Assembly (NCBI GenBank): GCA_016713925.1 | Contig: JADJOH010000007.1 | Location: 855,501-919,500 of the forward strand | Reading direction: 5' to 3' | Origin: Bacteroidota bacterium | GTDB taxonomy: Bacteria; Bacteroidota; Bacteroidia; AKYH767-A; OLB10 | DNA: 64,000 bases | In this document: piece by piece, positions 28,176 through 38,098 of the stretch | Numbering within the stretch: position 1 is the stretch's first letter | Layout of the letters: each line of letters begins with the position of its first letter | Program-made: the position numbers and the translations under genes | Notes under the pieces: model-generated | Told to the model about the DNA's origin: nothing | The model's database searches: none | Seen by the model: the letters and a program-made list of their open reading frames with translations, nothing else

Positions 28176-30020
28176 ATGTCCTTGTTAAACAATAGCATTC
28201 ACTTCATAATGGTCGTGCTTCTATCGGCTACCTTAAGTTGTAAGGATAAAAAAGAGGTGGATGTAGCCGTTGAAACCAAATCATATATCGAATTACCTGC
28301 ACCAGAACAATGGCGTGACGATTGGTCTAAAGAACCGGTAGTGGTGGTACATGAACTGGCAGAACCGGATAATTTGCATCCGGCCAATGGGAATTCGCAA
28401 ACGCGTGCTGAACTATTCCTCTACTTGCATGCCGGTCTTCTGCGCGTCGATCTTCGGACGGGTACCATACAACCGGGTATTTGTAAAGGAATGCCTGAAC
28501 TTTCTTCCGATCAACGGGAAATGATTTTTGAATTGCGGGAGGATGTGAAATGGGATGATGGCTCTGCGGTAAGTCCGGAGGATGTGATTTTTACAATGAA
28601 AGCGGCAAAAAATCCTCTGACCAATAATCCGGGATTTAAACCTTATTTTGAGTTGGTGGAAGATGTGAAGAGGGTAGAAGGTGCTTCAAATAAGGTGATG
28701 ATTAAAATGAAGAAAGTGTATGTTCAAAATCTCGCCCTTTGGTCCGACTATCCTATCATACAGCGTGCATTTTTTGATCCTGAAAATGTATTGGCCAACG
28801 TCAGTTTTGCACAATTGAATGATTCTTCTTTTCAAGCCCAAAGTAATAAAGCATTGGTGGACTGGTCTGCATCTTTCAATGCTGCGGAAAATGGTTTTGA
28901 TCCAAAGCGTATCTCCGGACTTGGACCCTATAAAGTGGCGGCATGGAATCAGGGGCAATCCATAGAGCTGCAAAAGAAAAAGCAACATTGGACGAATAAC
29001 GTTGATGCCTATGAGATAAAATCGGAACCGGAGAAAATTATTTTTAAAGTGAATACCGATGCGGTAACTCAGGAATTGGCATTCCTTAAGCAAGAGTTTG
29101 ATGCTTCTACTTCTCTGAGCGCACGAACGCTTTTAAAATTGAAAGAAGACTCTCTCTTTAATCTGAATTATCATTCGCGTTTTGTGGATATTTTTGGATA
29201 TACATTTGTTGGCATAAACATGAAACCGGACGAAAAAAAGCGTGCGGTTGCATTGAAGAATATTGATGTCAGAAAAGCACTGGCATTGTTAACGCCGGTG
29301 GATGAAATTATAAAAGTGGTGAACAAGGGTGTAAACAAAAGAGTCACAGGCCCTGTGGCCAGAATGAAAGCCTCCTACAACCATTCGCTTCAACTGATCC
29401 CTTTGGATATTGTTCAGGCATCAACATTGCTGGATAATGCCGGATGGTTGATGGATGAAGAAACCGGGATTCGTTATACTCTTCGTGATGGGAAGAAACA
29501 GTTTCTCGAATTAGAGTTGATATTTTTGGCAACAGTTCCCGAATGGAAAGAGATGGCTATGATGATTGCCGAGTCGATGAAGAAGGCCGGGGTGCTTTTA
29601 AAATTGAATGCAGTTGATTTGAACGGTTGGTTAGAGAAAGGGTGCTCTCATGATTTTGATTTGATCATGGGCTCATGGAATTCATCTTCTCTTCCGGAAG
29701 ATTATAGTCAGCTTTGGTCCACACAAAGTTGGAACAGTCAGGGATTGAATTTAACAGGCTTTGGAAATGAAACTTCCGATCGCATTATTGATAGTATCGC
29801 TGTTACCTTAAATGATAGTCTGCGAAATGCATTGGAGTTTCGGTTGCAAAAATTGATTGACGAAGAGCAACCTTACGTGTTTCTCTACGGTTTGGTGAGA
29901 AGAACAGCTGTACATCGTCGGTTTACGCATGCTGAATTATATGCGGAAAGACCGGGTATTTTGTATAATCTTCTTAAAGCAAGTCCGATGGTTGGTGTAA
30001 AAGTAGATGCTACCCCATGA
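28176..30020 (+). CDS. Oligopeptide ABC transporter substrate-binding lipoprotein
   Basis: 614 residues of the SBP_bac_5 (DppA/OppA) family: lipoprotein signal with lipobox cysteine at ~22 (SATLSCKDKK), then WRDDWSKEPVVVV, ELREDVKWDDGSAVSPEDVIFT (the family signature, ~125) and GLGPYKVAAWNQGQSIELQ. Two permease genes follow with overlaps, so all three are one operon. No ATPase gene is nearby; it must be encoded elsewhere. Peptide specificity is unknown. Confidence 0.92.
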   Translation: MSLLNNSIHFIMVVLLSATLSCKDKKEVDVAVETKSYIELPAPEQWRDDWSKEPVVVVHELAEPDNLHPANGNSQTRAELFLYLHAGLLRVDLRTGTIQPGICKGMPELSSDQREMIFELREDVKWDDGSAVSPEDVIFTMKAAKNPLTNNPGFKPYFELVEDVKRVEGASNKVMIKMKKVYVQNLALWSDYPIIQRAFFDPENVLANVSFAQLNDSSFQAQSNKALVDWSASFNAAENGFDPKRISGLGPYKVAAWNQGQSIELQKKKQHWTNNVDAYEIKSEPEKIIFKVNTDAVTQELAFLKQEFDASTSLSARTLLKLKEDSLFNLNYHSRFVDIFGYTFVGINMKPDEKKRAVALKNIDVRKALALLTPVDEIIKVVNKGVNKRVTGPVARMKASYNHSLQLIPLDIVQASTLLDNAGWLMDEETGIRYTLRDGKKQFLELELIFLATVPEWKEMAMMIAESMKKAGVLLKLNAVDLNGWLEKGCSHDFDLIMGSWNSSSLPEDYSQLWSTQSWNSQGLNLTGFGNETSDRIIDSIAVTLNDSLRNALEFRLQKLIDEEQPYVFLYGLVRRTAVHRRFTHAELYAERPGILYNLLKASPMVGVKVDATP

Positions 30021-30030
30021 TGTACCCGTT

Positions 30031-31385
30031 ATGAAATCGCTGTTTTCAAAAAGATTTTTTCGTGCTGTGTTGGGGTTGATGATGTTGGTGTTTTTGTCTT
30101 TTTTTATCAGCAGATCCATTTCCGGGGATCCTCTGCGAAAAATGTCTCTCGGAGGTGATCAACTTTATGCAGCGGAAAGTACGGCCCGAATAAAAAACCA
30201 TGAGCGATTGTACCGGAAAATGGGATTTAATCTCCCTCTTTTTATGTAACAATTTCCGGAATGGCTGTTCCCGATTCATTTAAAAGATTACCGGATCAAC
30301 GCTTTAAAGATCTGCTGATTAAAACAGCGTATTGGAGCGGAAATCCAGAAGCTGCTTATGAATGGTGCTCCTGGTATCGTATACATTTTGACCGAAAATT
30401 TGATTATGTTCATCCGGAAGAATTTTCATCACAATTAGATCGCACTTTCTCCATGTCAGGTTTGAATGCTGTTGATAAAAATGTCTATAAACGCAAATGG
30501 ATTTTCCTTGATGAACAAAGTCATTCTAATCAATGGAAAAAATGGGTACCTGTTATTGGATTTACAATCGAGAATCAATTTCATCATTGGCTAGTTGGAA
30601 ATAATACCGGTCAGAAAGGTTTACTTCGGGGTAATCTGGGGACATCCTGGCTAAGAGGAATGGATGTTAAAGATGCACTCTTATTTCCTTTTTTGTTGTC
30701 CTTCATTTTGGTGTTTTTTGTTATGCTGGTTTCTTTTCCCATAGCTCTTTTAATGGGTGCAATGATGATGAAGTTTGATGATCGTCTCTTAACAAAATTT
30801 CTCAATTCTTTTTTCTGTTTCTTTATGCAGTCCCTACTTTCTGGATCGGTACCTTTGTTACTCTTCTTTTTCGCAAATCCAAATCAAATAAATATGTTTC
30901 CTTCTGCAGGACCTGAATTAGTGACCAGTGGAGGAATATATGTATGGATGATGTCTTTGGTAAATCAATGGCAATATTTTATACTACCGGCAGTTGTTCT
31001 GGCTTATAGTACGATAGTTTATCTGACTCAGATGACTTATGAGTTGCTCCATGAGGAATTGCAAAAACCCTATGTGACCACCTTGCGCGCGAAAGGGGCT
31101 TCAGAGAATTCAATTTTAGGAATCTATGCCATGAAGAATGTGCTCGTCCCCGTGTTGGTAGGATTAATGAGTGTGGTCCCTGTGCTGATAGGTGGAAGTG
31201 TCATCATTGATTTTCTTTTTTCCTTACCCGGAATAGGTGCGGTCTTGGCACAGGCATGCGATCAGAGAGATTTTCCGGTAGTAGGCGGTGTCTTGCTTTT
31301 GACTGGCTTTGTCACTATTGTTTCCTTCTTTGTTACGGATATCATTACTGCTAAGTTGGATCCAAGGATTTCTGATCATGGATAA
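30031..31385 (+). CDS. ABC transporter permease, DppB type, one frameshift
   Basis: MKSLFSKRFFRAVLGLMMLVF opens the first helix, followed by the conserved SGDPLRKM. The frame breaks at ~30245. One more T in the TTTTT run restores NLPLFYVTISGMAVPDSF. The C-terminal permease domain has the EAA-type loop PYVTTLRAKGASENSI (~31065-31110) and ends TAKLDPRISDHG. I prefer ATG 30031 over 30007, which would place charged residues before the leader. The 3' end overlaps the next permease by 8 bp. Confidence 0.88.
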
Positions 31386-32588
31386 AATGAAGAGATGGAA
31401 GATTCGTGGTTTGTTCAACGTGAAGAAATTTTACTTTGCCGAAGCCTATATTTTTTTGTTTCTCTTTGTTTCGGTTTTCGCCCAGTTTATTGCTAACGAT
31501 AAACCGTTAATACGGATTTGTGACGGCAGTATTTCTTTTCCGTTTCTAAGTAAAAGTTTAACAAAAGAAAATAGTCTGCCAGAAAATGATTGTTTTATCA
31601 TGCATGCGTTTATTCCCTATAGCCTGATAAATCCGATCCTTTAAATACGGATTTCACAGGACCTTTTGATCAACAATGGTGGAGGGATGATAAGGGTCAA
31701 ATTTCCGAAATCCCCATTCGTAGTCGTCATTGGCTGGGAACCAATATGAGAGGCAATGATCTTGCAGCGCAAATGGTGTATGGAACCAGAATTTCATTGA
31801 TGGTTTCATTGTTGAGTACAGTATTGTCATTTTTAATTGGCGGGATACTCGGATTCGCAGCAGGATGGTATGGTCCCGGAAAAAATAGAATTAAAGTATA
31901 TTGGTTGATGGCAGGAGGATTACTATTATTCCTCTTCTACTTTTTTAATATGAATCTGCTTACCCAAAATGATAGCATTATAGCCAATTCAATACTAATA
32001 GGTTTACTTATAATTTTTATTGTGTTTGCGGCGAAAATCAGATCAACCAATTTTTACAAGTATGCCCTGTTTTTTTCTGCGGACAATGTCATTCAAAGGT
32101 TCTCTGAAATATTTAGTGCAATTCCCCGAATAATTTTAATTCTCGCCTTAGTTTCTTTGATGCAACCTTCTTTTACAACGGTTGTTTTCATATTATCTAT
32201 AACCGGTTGGGTAGACATCACTCGTTTACTGCGCTCTGAAATTCAGCGTATAAAACACGAGGGATTTATTGAAGCGGCTAAAGTGAGTGGGATGGGTGGA
32301 TTAAGGATTTTTATTGGACAAATGCTACCCAATATCTGGCCTTCGATGTTGGTCATTCTTCTCTATACTTTCGCCGGGAATATCGCTGCTGAAGCAAGCC
32401 TTAGTTTTCTTGGTGTTGGTTTGCCGGCAGAGGTTGTCTCATTGGGGAGTCTTGTTGCCTCCGGAAAGGTATATTTTGAAGCCTGGTGGCTGGTTGTATT
32501 TCCGGGAGTATGGATTTCAGGGTTTATTTTTTCTTTGTTTTCGTTGTCCAGAAAATTGAGAAATAAGTATGAAATCAGCAATAGCTAA
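31378..32588 (+). CDS. ABC transporter permease, DppC type, one frameshift
   Basis: Begins MDKMKRWKIRGLFNVKKFYF, with a first helix containing FANDKPL-like FIANDKPLI. The frame breaks at ~31625, where one missing base restores IPYSPDKSDPLNTDF and then HWLGTNMRGNDLAAQMVYGT, the DppC/OppC signature. Membrane helices and the EAA loop (EGFIEAAKVSGMGGLRIF, ~32260) follow. It pairs with the preceding DppB-type permease to make the transmembrane channel. Confidence 0.87.
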
Positions 32589-32790
32589 TTTGTAGTTGTT
32601 GATGAATGATATTTGTCAGTTTATTTTCTGCGCCAGATCACTTTCCAAATAGCGTTTAAGTTGTTCCTTCGCACCCGTATGGATCAGCTAAAACGGCTGC
32701 CATGCAGATCTGTTATCTGTTCCTGCACTCCCGTTTGGTTCAGATGATTTTTACATCTCAACATTTGAATAAATTATTCCTAAAAGATAA

Positions 32791-34209
32791 ATGGATATGA
32801 AGTTTAAAACCATCATCGAACCCTTCAGAATTAAAATGGTTGAACCTGTTTTTATTTCTACCGAGGAACAACGCTTAAATTTTCTGAGTAAGGCGCATTA
32901 CAATCCTTTTTTGCTGTCTTCTGAAGAAGTAATGATCGATTTCCTTACTGACAGTGGAACTTCGGCAATGAGTAAGGAGCAATGGGCCGCGATGATGCTG
33001 GGCGATGAGTCTTATGCCGGTGCCTCCAGTTGGTTTAAATTGGAGAAGTCGATTTATCATCTCACCGGAATGCCGTATATTTTACCAACACATCAGGGCC
33101 GTGCAGCAGAGCGCATCCTCTATGGCTATCTCGGGAAAAAAGGAAAGACGTTTATCAGTAATACGCATTTTGATACGACCAGAGCGAATATTGAATTCAC
33201 CGGTGCCGAAGCCATCGATCTCCCCGTTTCTTCTATCAGTCAGCAAGACCATTTTAAAGGAAATCTGGATATCGCGAAGTTAAAAGAAGAAATTGGCAGG
33301 CGCGGTGCAGAAAATATTGCTGCAGTCATTTTAACCGTAACCAATAACAGTGGTGGTGGTCAGCCGGTGTCCATGAAGAATGCAAAAGATGTAAGTGCTG
33401 TCTGTCATGAACATGGGATTTTAATGGTGCTGGATGCTTGCAGAATTGCTGAGAATGCCTATTTCATCAAGCATTATGAAGCAGGTTATTCGGATAATGC
33501 CTATGAGGAGATTGCCCGTGAAATGTCCGCACTGGCTGATGCATTTGTAATGAGTGCCAAGAAGGATGGAATGGTGAATATGGGTGGATTCCTCGCTCTA
33601 CGCGATGTGGAACTGTCTGATGCCTGCAAAAACCTGTTGATCATTACGGAAGGATTTACCACCTATGGCGGACTCTCGGGACGTGATATGGAAGCATTGG
33701 CTGTGGGTTTAAAAGAAGTTTTTAGTCCTGATTATCTCCATTACCGAATAGTGAGTACAACATATTTAGGAAGCCACTTAAATGATATGGGTGTGCCTGT
33801 GGTAATGCCGGTGGGTGGACATGCCGTTTATATAGATGCTGCTGCATTTTATCCGCATATTCCGGTAGATGAATATCCCGGACAGGCATTGGTTTGCGAG
33901 TTGTATAAAGCCGGTGGTATCAGATCGGTCGAAGTGGGTTCCGTGATGTTTGGAAAATATGACGCATCCGGTAAATTAATTCCTGCTCCTAAAGAACTGG
34001 TTCGTCTGGCATTGCCACGCAGAGTGTACACACAAAGTCATTTGGATTATGTGATTGAAGTATTTGGATTTTTGATTGCGGATAAAAAGAATGTTTCCGG
34101 TTACAGAATAACAAAGGAGACCGAGTTTTTAAGGCATTTTACGGCCCATTTTGAGCCGATTTCTAATAAAGATAAAGTAAAGCAGCCGGAAGCGGAGAGT
34201 TGTTTATAA
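32791..34209 (+). CDS. tnaA: Tryptophanase (tryptophan indole-lyase)
   Basis: A PLP enzyme of the beta-eliminating lyase family that splits tryptophan to indole, pyruvate and ammonia. Blocks: TDSGTSAMSKEQWAAMMLGD, GASSWFKLE, PTHQGRAAERI, NNSGGGQPVS, DACRIAENAYFI and MSAKKDGMVNMGG with the PLP lysine. C-terminal RLALPRRVYT is typical. The pattern is closer to Bacteroides tryptophanase than to tyrosine phenol-lyase (AHYN, DESYAGASS, NSHFDTT-like THFDTT), though the two families are close. Monocistronic by spacing. A start at 32797 (MKFKT) is equally possible. Confidence 0.85.
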   Translation: MDMKFKTIIEPFRIKMVEPVFISTEEQRLNFLSKAHYNPFLLSSEEVMIDFLTDSGTSAMSKEQWAAMMLGDESYAGASSWFKLEKSIYHLTGMPYILPTHQGRAAERILYGYLGKKGKTFISNTHFDTTRANIEFTGAEAIDLPVSSISQQDHFKGNLDIAKLKEEIGRRGAENIAAVILTVTNNSGGGQPVSMKNAKDVSAVCHEHGILMVLDACRIAENAYFIKHYEAGYSDNAYEEIAREMSALADAFVMSAKKDGMVNMGGFLALRDVELSDACKNLLIITEGFTTYGGLSGRDMEALAVGLKEVFSPDYLHYRIVSTTYLGSHLNDMGVPVVMPVGGHAVYIDAAAFYPHIPVDEYPGQALVCELYKAGGIRSVEVGSVMFGKYDASGKLIPAPKELVRLALPRRVYTQSHLDYVIEVFGFLIADKKNVSGYRITKETEFLRHFTAHFEPISNKDKVKQPEAESCL

Positions 34210-34299
34210 TTTTGTTTATAAGATGCTGTTTCAGTTGACGGGTATCATTTATTCTTCTGCGTTATACCTGCAACTTCGTCCCTCGATATAGATAGAATC

Positions 34300-37200
34300 A
34301 TGAAAAAAGCACTTCGTTCAGGTCAGGAAAAAAAGAAAACAGGTCTTACCATCCTCCGTCGTTTTACGGAGATTAATAAGGATGTATTCCTTGATTTTAA
34401 GTATGAGCAGCGTTCATCAGTGATCAAGAACCCGAAAGGCGATATTGTTTTTGAAAATAAGGAAGTGGAAGTGCCTGTCGGTTGGTCACAGGTAGCCACA
34501 GATATCCTGGCGCAGAAGTATTTTCGAAGAACAGGTGTGCCGCTGAAGAATGGTTCAACCGGTGGAGAGAATAGTGCGAAGCAAGTGGTACATCGTATGG
34601 CGGATTGCTGGAAGGACTGGGGACAGCAGTATGGTTATTTTGCTTCGAAGAAAGATGCGGATGCTTTTTATGATGAAGTAGCGTTTATGTTGCTGAATCA
34701 GATGGCCGCCCCGAATTCACCACAATGGTTTAATACAGGACTTTTTCACACCTACGGAATAAAAGGGCAGAAGCAAGGTCATTTTTATGTGGATGCAGTG
34801 GATAATCAATTGAAAAGATCTACCAGTGCTTACGAGCGTCCTCAACCGCATGCCTGTTTTATTCTCTCCGTGAAAGATGATTTGGTGAATCCGGGCGGTA
34901 TCATGGATCTTTGGGTGAGGGAAGCACGAATCTTTAAATATGGTTCGGGTGTTGGTACAAATTTTTCTTCTCTCAGAGGAGAAACAGAGAAATTATCAGG
35001 CGGCGGTCATTCCTCCGGTCTGATGTCATTCTTGAAAATCGGTGATCGCGCTGCAGGTGCCATTAAATCAGGCGGTACTACAAGAAGAGCCGCAAAAATG
35101 GTATGTCTGGATGTGGATCATCCGGAGATTCTTTCCTTCATCAACTGGAAAGCGGAAGAAGAGAAAAAAGTGGCTGCTTTAATTGCAGCCGGTTATTCTT
35201 CTGAATACGAAGGTGAAGCTTATGCAACGGTCTCCGGTCAAAATTCCAACAATTCTGTAAGGCTGAGTGATGCCTTTATGAATGCCGTGAAGCAAGGCGA
35301 TACCTGGGATTTGCGCTCAAGAAAGGATGGTGCAGTTATCAACTCTTTACCCTCCGAATTTATTATGGATCAGATTGTGGAAGCCGCATGGAAGTGCGCC
35401 GATCCCGGGCTGCAGTTTGATACTACGATCAACGATTGGCATACCTGTCCTGCAGGTGGAAAAATTAAAGCATCCAATCCCTGTTCTGAATATATGTTCC
35501 TGGATGATACGGCCTGTAATCTGGCTTCCATTAATCTGGGTAAATTCTATAATGCGTCCACAGGTGTTTTCGATGTGGAAGGATTTGAACATGCTTGCCG
35601 TTTGTGGACCATCGTGCTTGAAATTTCTGTGTTGATGGCGCAGTTTCCTTCAGAAGAGGTCGCCGTAAACTCTTTTAATTATCGAACTCTTGGACTTGGT
35701 TATGCCAACCTTGGATCGTTGCTGATGATGAACGGACTTCCTTATGATAGTGAACCTTCCCGCGCTATGGCCGCTGCAATAACAGCGCTTATGACCGGTG
35801 TTGCCTATAAAACATCAGCGGAAATGGCCGATGTGCTGGGTGCTTTTACAAAATTCAATGATAACCGGGAAGCGATGATGAGGGTGATGCACAATCATCG
35901 TTACGCTGCTTATAATACATTGGATTCTTTCGAAAATTTAGCAGTAAAACCGGCAGGGATTGATCCTAAGTTTTGTCCTTCCTATTTGTTAAATGCGGCT
36001 TGTTCAGTTTGGGATGAAGTCGTGCAAGTCGGAGAGCAGTCCGGTTTTAGAAATGCACAAGTAACGGTGTTAGCACCAACAGGTACCATTGGTTTATTGA
36101 TGGATTGCGATACAACAGGTGTTGAACCTGATTTTGCGTTGGTAAAATATAAAAAGCTTTCCGGAGGAGGATACTTTAAAATTGTAAATCAATCATTGGA
36201 TATTGCATTAAGAAAACTCAAATATTCTGAAAAACAAATTGCAGATATTATATCATTTATTTTGGGAAGTGGCTCACTAAAAAAATGTCCTTTCATTAAT
36301 CCTGCATCATTAGCTGCAAAAGGCTTTACGAGTGAGGACCTTGATCGATTAGAACAGGCGGCGGCTTCTGTTTTTGATATTCGTTTCCTGTTTACCTACT
36401 TTACACTCGGTGAATCCTGTTTTAATAATCTTGGTATCACCAAATCTCAGTACATGGATCCTCATTTTGATTTGTTGCATTTCCTCGGATTTAAAGATGA
36501 GGAAGTAGAAACAGCCAATCGGTTTGTTTGTGGTGCCATGACCATTGAAGGAGCACCGCATATCCAAAACGAGCATCTTCCGGTGTTTGATTGTGCAAAC
36601 CGTTGCGGAAAGACCGGTGTTCGTTTTATTGAACCATTAGGACATATTCGAATGATGGCCGCTGTTCAACCTTTTCTGAGTGGTGCTATTTCCAAAACAG
36701 TAAACCTTCCGCATGAGTCCACAGTAGAAGATATTCGTAAATGTTATTGGTCGGCATGGGAGAAAGGGTTAAAGGCGATTGCGATCTATCGCGATGGTTC
36801 TAAGTTGTCTCAACCGTTATCAAGTTCTTCTTCAGTGGCAAGGAAAACATTGAAAGAATTATCGGAAGAAGATGTGCTGGAGGCTGCTAAGAAATTGATG
36901 ATGTTGTCAACGGATACAACCTTTAAGCGACAACTTTCCAGTATTGTGAACAGAAAACGACTTCCTGGTAAGAGAGGTGGCTTTACTCAAAAAGCGAAAG
37001 TCGGAGGTCATACCGTATTTGTGAGAACCGGTGAGTATGATGATTCAACACTGGGAGAAATTTTTATAGATATGCATAAAGAAGGCGCCTCCTTCAGGTC
37101 GCTGCTGAATTGCTTTGCTATTGCAGTTTCAATAGGATTGCAATACGGAGTTCCTTTGGAAGAATATGTAGAAAAATTCATCTACTCCAGATTTGAACCC

Positions 37201-37530
37201 TCCGGGCCCGTTGATCATCCCAATATTAAAACCGCTACTTCTGTTATTGATTATATTTTCAGATTGCTTGCGCTTGAATATCTCCAAAGGGAGGATTTGG
37301 TACAGGTGAAACCGGTTGCTATTACCAACAAAGATCAATCGAAAGAAATTAAAATCAAACCTGCTCCCGAAAGTATTACGTTGAGTTATGATGTTAATCC
37401 ACCCACTCAGGAGTTCATCGGAAAGATGATGGGAGATGCGCCCATCTGTTCTACTTGTGGTCATATTACCATTCGTTCCGGCTCCTGTTTTAAATGCCTG
37501 AATTGTGGTACGAGTATGGGGTGTAGCTAA
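34300..37530 (+). CDS. nrdJ: Adenosylcobalamin-dependent (class II) ribonucleotide reductase
   Basis: Makes deoxyribonucleotides in an oxygen-independent, B12-dependent way. 1,076 residues with MAAPNSPQWFNTGLF (~145), SGGGHSSGLMSFLK, NPCSEYMFLDDTACNLASIN (~401, catalytic Cys and Glu), LAPTGTIGLLMDCDTTGVEP (~599) and a C-terminal zinc ribbon CSTCGHITIRSGSCFKCLNC ending GTSMGCS. The 70-residue insert typical of vitamin B12-dependent RNRs is present. The 90-bp upstream gap shows no cobalamin riboswitch. Confidence 0.95.
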   Translation: MKKALRSGQEKKKTGLTILRRFTEINKDVFLDFKYEQRSSVIKNPKGDIVFENKEVEVPVGWSQVATDILAQKYFRRTGVPLKNGSTGGENSAKQVVHRMADCWKDWGQQYGYFASKKDADAFYDEVAFMLLNQMAAPNSPQWFNTGLFHTYGIKGQKQGHFYVDAVDNQLKRSTSAYERPQPHACFILSVKDDLVNPGGIMDLWVREARIFKYGSGVGTNFSSLRGETEKLSGGGHSSGLMSFLKIGDRAAGAIKSGGTTRRAAKMVCLDVDHPEILSFINWKAEEEKKVAALIAAGYSSEYEGEAYATVSGQNSNNSVRLSDAFMNAVKQGDTWDLRSRKDGAVINSLPSEFIMDQIVEAAWKCADPGLQFDTTINDWHTCPAGGKIKASNPCSEYMFLDDTACNLASINLGKFYNASTGVFDVEGFEHACRLWTIVLEISVLMAQFPSEEVAVNSFNYRTLGLGYANLGSLLMMNGLPYDSEPSRAMAAAITALMTGVAYKTSAEMADVLGAFTKFNDNREAMMRVMHNHRYAAYNTLDSFENLAVKPAGIDPKFCPSYLLNAACSVWDEVVQVGEQSGFRNAQVTVLAPTGTIGLLMDCDTTGVEPDFALVKYKKLSGGGYFKIVNQSLDIALRKLKYSEKQIADIISFILGSGSLKKCPFINPASLAAKGFTSEDLDRLEQAAASVFDIRFLFTYFTLGESCFNNLGITKSQYMDPHFDLLHFLGFKDEEVETANRFVCGAMTIEGAPHIQNEHLPVFDCANRCGKTGVRFIEPLGHIRMMAAVQPFLSGAISKTVNLPHESTVEDIRKCYWSAWEKGLKAIAIYRDGSKLSQPLSSSSSVARKTLKELSEEDVLEAAKKLMMLSTDTTFKRQLSSIVNRKRLPGKRGGFTQKAKVGGHTVFVRTGEYDDSTLGEIFIDMHKEGASFRSLLNCFAIAVSIGLQYGVPLEEYVEKFIYSRFEPSGPVDHPNIKTATSVIDYIFRLLALEYLQREDLVQVKPVAITNKDQSKEIKIKPAPESITLSYDVNPPTQEFIGKMMGDAPICSTCGHITIRSGSCFKCLNCGTSMGCS

Positions 37531-37553
37531 TAAGAAAAAATGTATACTTGTTG

Positions 37554-37991
37554 ATGGAAAAACAGAAAGTTTCGCTAACTAAAATATTTACTTTTGATAC
37601 TGCCCATGCACTGGAAAATTATCCGGGTAAATGCAGACATATTCATGGTCATACCTATATACTTCATGTCACGATTTCCGGTGATATAAGAAATGAAAGG
37701 GGTGACCCATATGATGGAATAATTATTGACTTCAGCGAATTGAAGAAATGGGTACATGATGCCGTCATTCAACAATTTGATCATGCCTTATTATTGAGAG
37801 AGGGTAGTGCCCTCGCAGCAATGACATTTCCGGAATGGGAGAGGATATATCTGACCAGCTACCAGCCCAGTTGCGAAAATATTCTTTTGGACATTCTTCA
37901 AAAACTACAAACTACAATTCCGAATAATATCCTTGTTAAGAAATTGACGCTCTATGAAACGCCCACTTCTTATGCAGAATGGGAACGGTAA
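37554..37991 (+). CDS. 6-pyruvoyl-tetrahydropterin synthase / QueD family protein
   Basis: 146 residues with FDTAHALENY, the catalytic-cysteine and zinc motif CRHIHGHTY (~29), IIDFSELK, FDHALLL and the final glutamate in LYETPTSYAEW. These are the zinc and catalytic residues of 6-carboxytetrahydropterin synthase (queuosine) or PTPS. The two activities cannot be told apart here, and no other queuosine gene is adjacent. I use the ATG at 37554; TTG at 37548 is less likely. Confidence 0.88.
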   Translation: MEKQKVSLTKIFTFDTAHALENYPGKCRHIHGHTYILHVTISGDIRNERGDPYDGIIIDFSELKKWVHDAVIQQFDHALLLREGSALAAMTFPEWERIYLTSYQPSCENILLDILQKLQTTIPNNILVKKLTLYETPTSYAEWER

Positions 37992-38016
37992 TTAGACTCT
38001 TCTTTATATGAAAAGA

Positions 38017-38075
38017 GACCTCCCTATCTCAGTAATGACAAGTCGCGACTTGTCATTACCAGGATAAAGGAGGTC
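38017..38075. terminator. Convergent terminator hairpin with a nested palindrome
   Basis: Outer stem GACCTCC-c-TATC (38017-38028) pairs with GATA-aa-GGAGGTC (38063-38075). Nested within is the 26-bp perfect palindrome at 38033-38058. It lies between the convergent QueD-like and T9SS genes, and the minus-strand exit is a TCTTTT run. Confidence 0.7.
38033..38058. repeat. 26-bp perfect palindrome, AAGTCGCGACTT variant
   Basis: TAATGACAAGTCGCGACTTG continues to TCATTA. It shares the GACA-GTCGCGAC-TGTC frame with the 26.5-27.8 kb palindromes, with compensating changes that keep pairing. Confidence 0.85.
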
Positions 38076-38098
38076 CCCCTTTCAATATAATGTAAACT

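Noticed and set aside
34210..34299. Cobalamin riboswitch before the B12-dependent ribonucleotide reductase
   Set aside because: The 90-bp gap is too short and lacks a B12-box or suitable stems.
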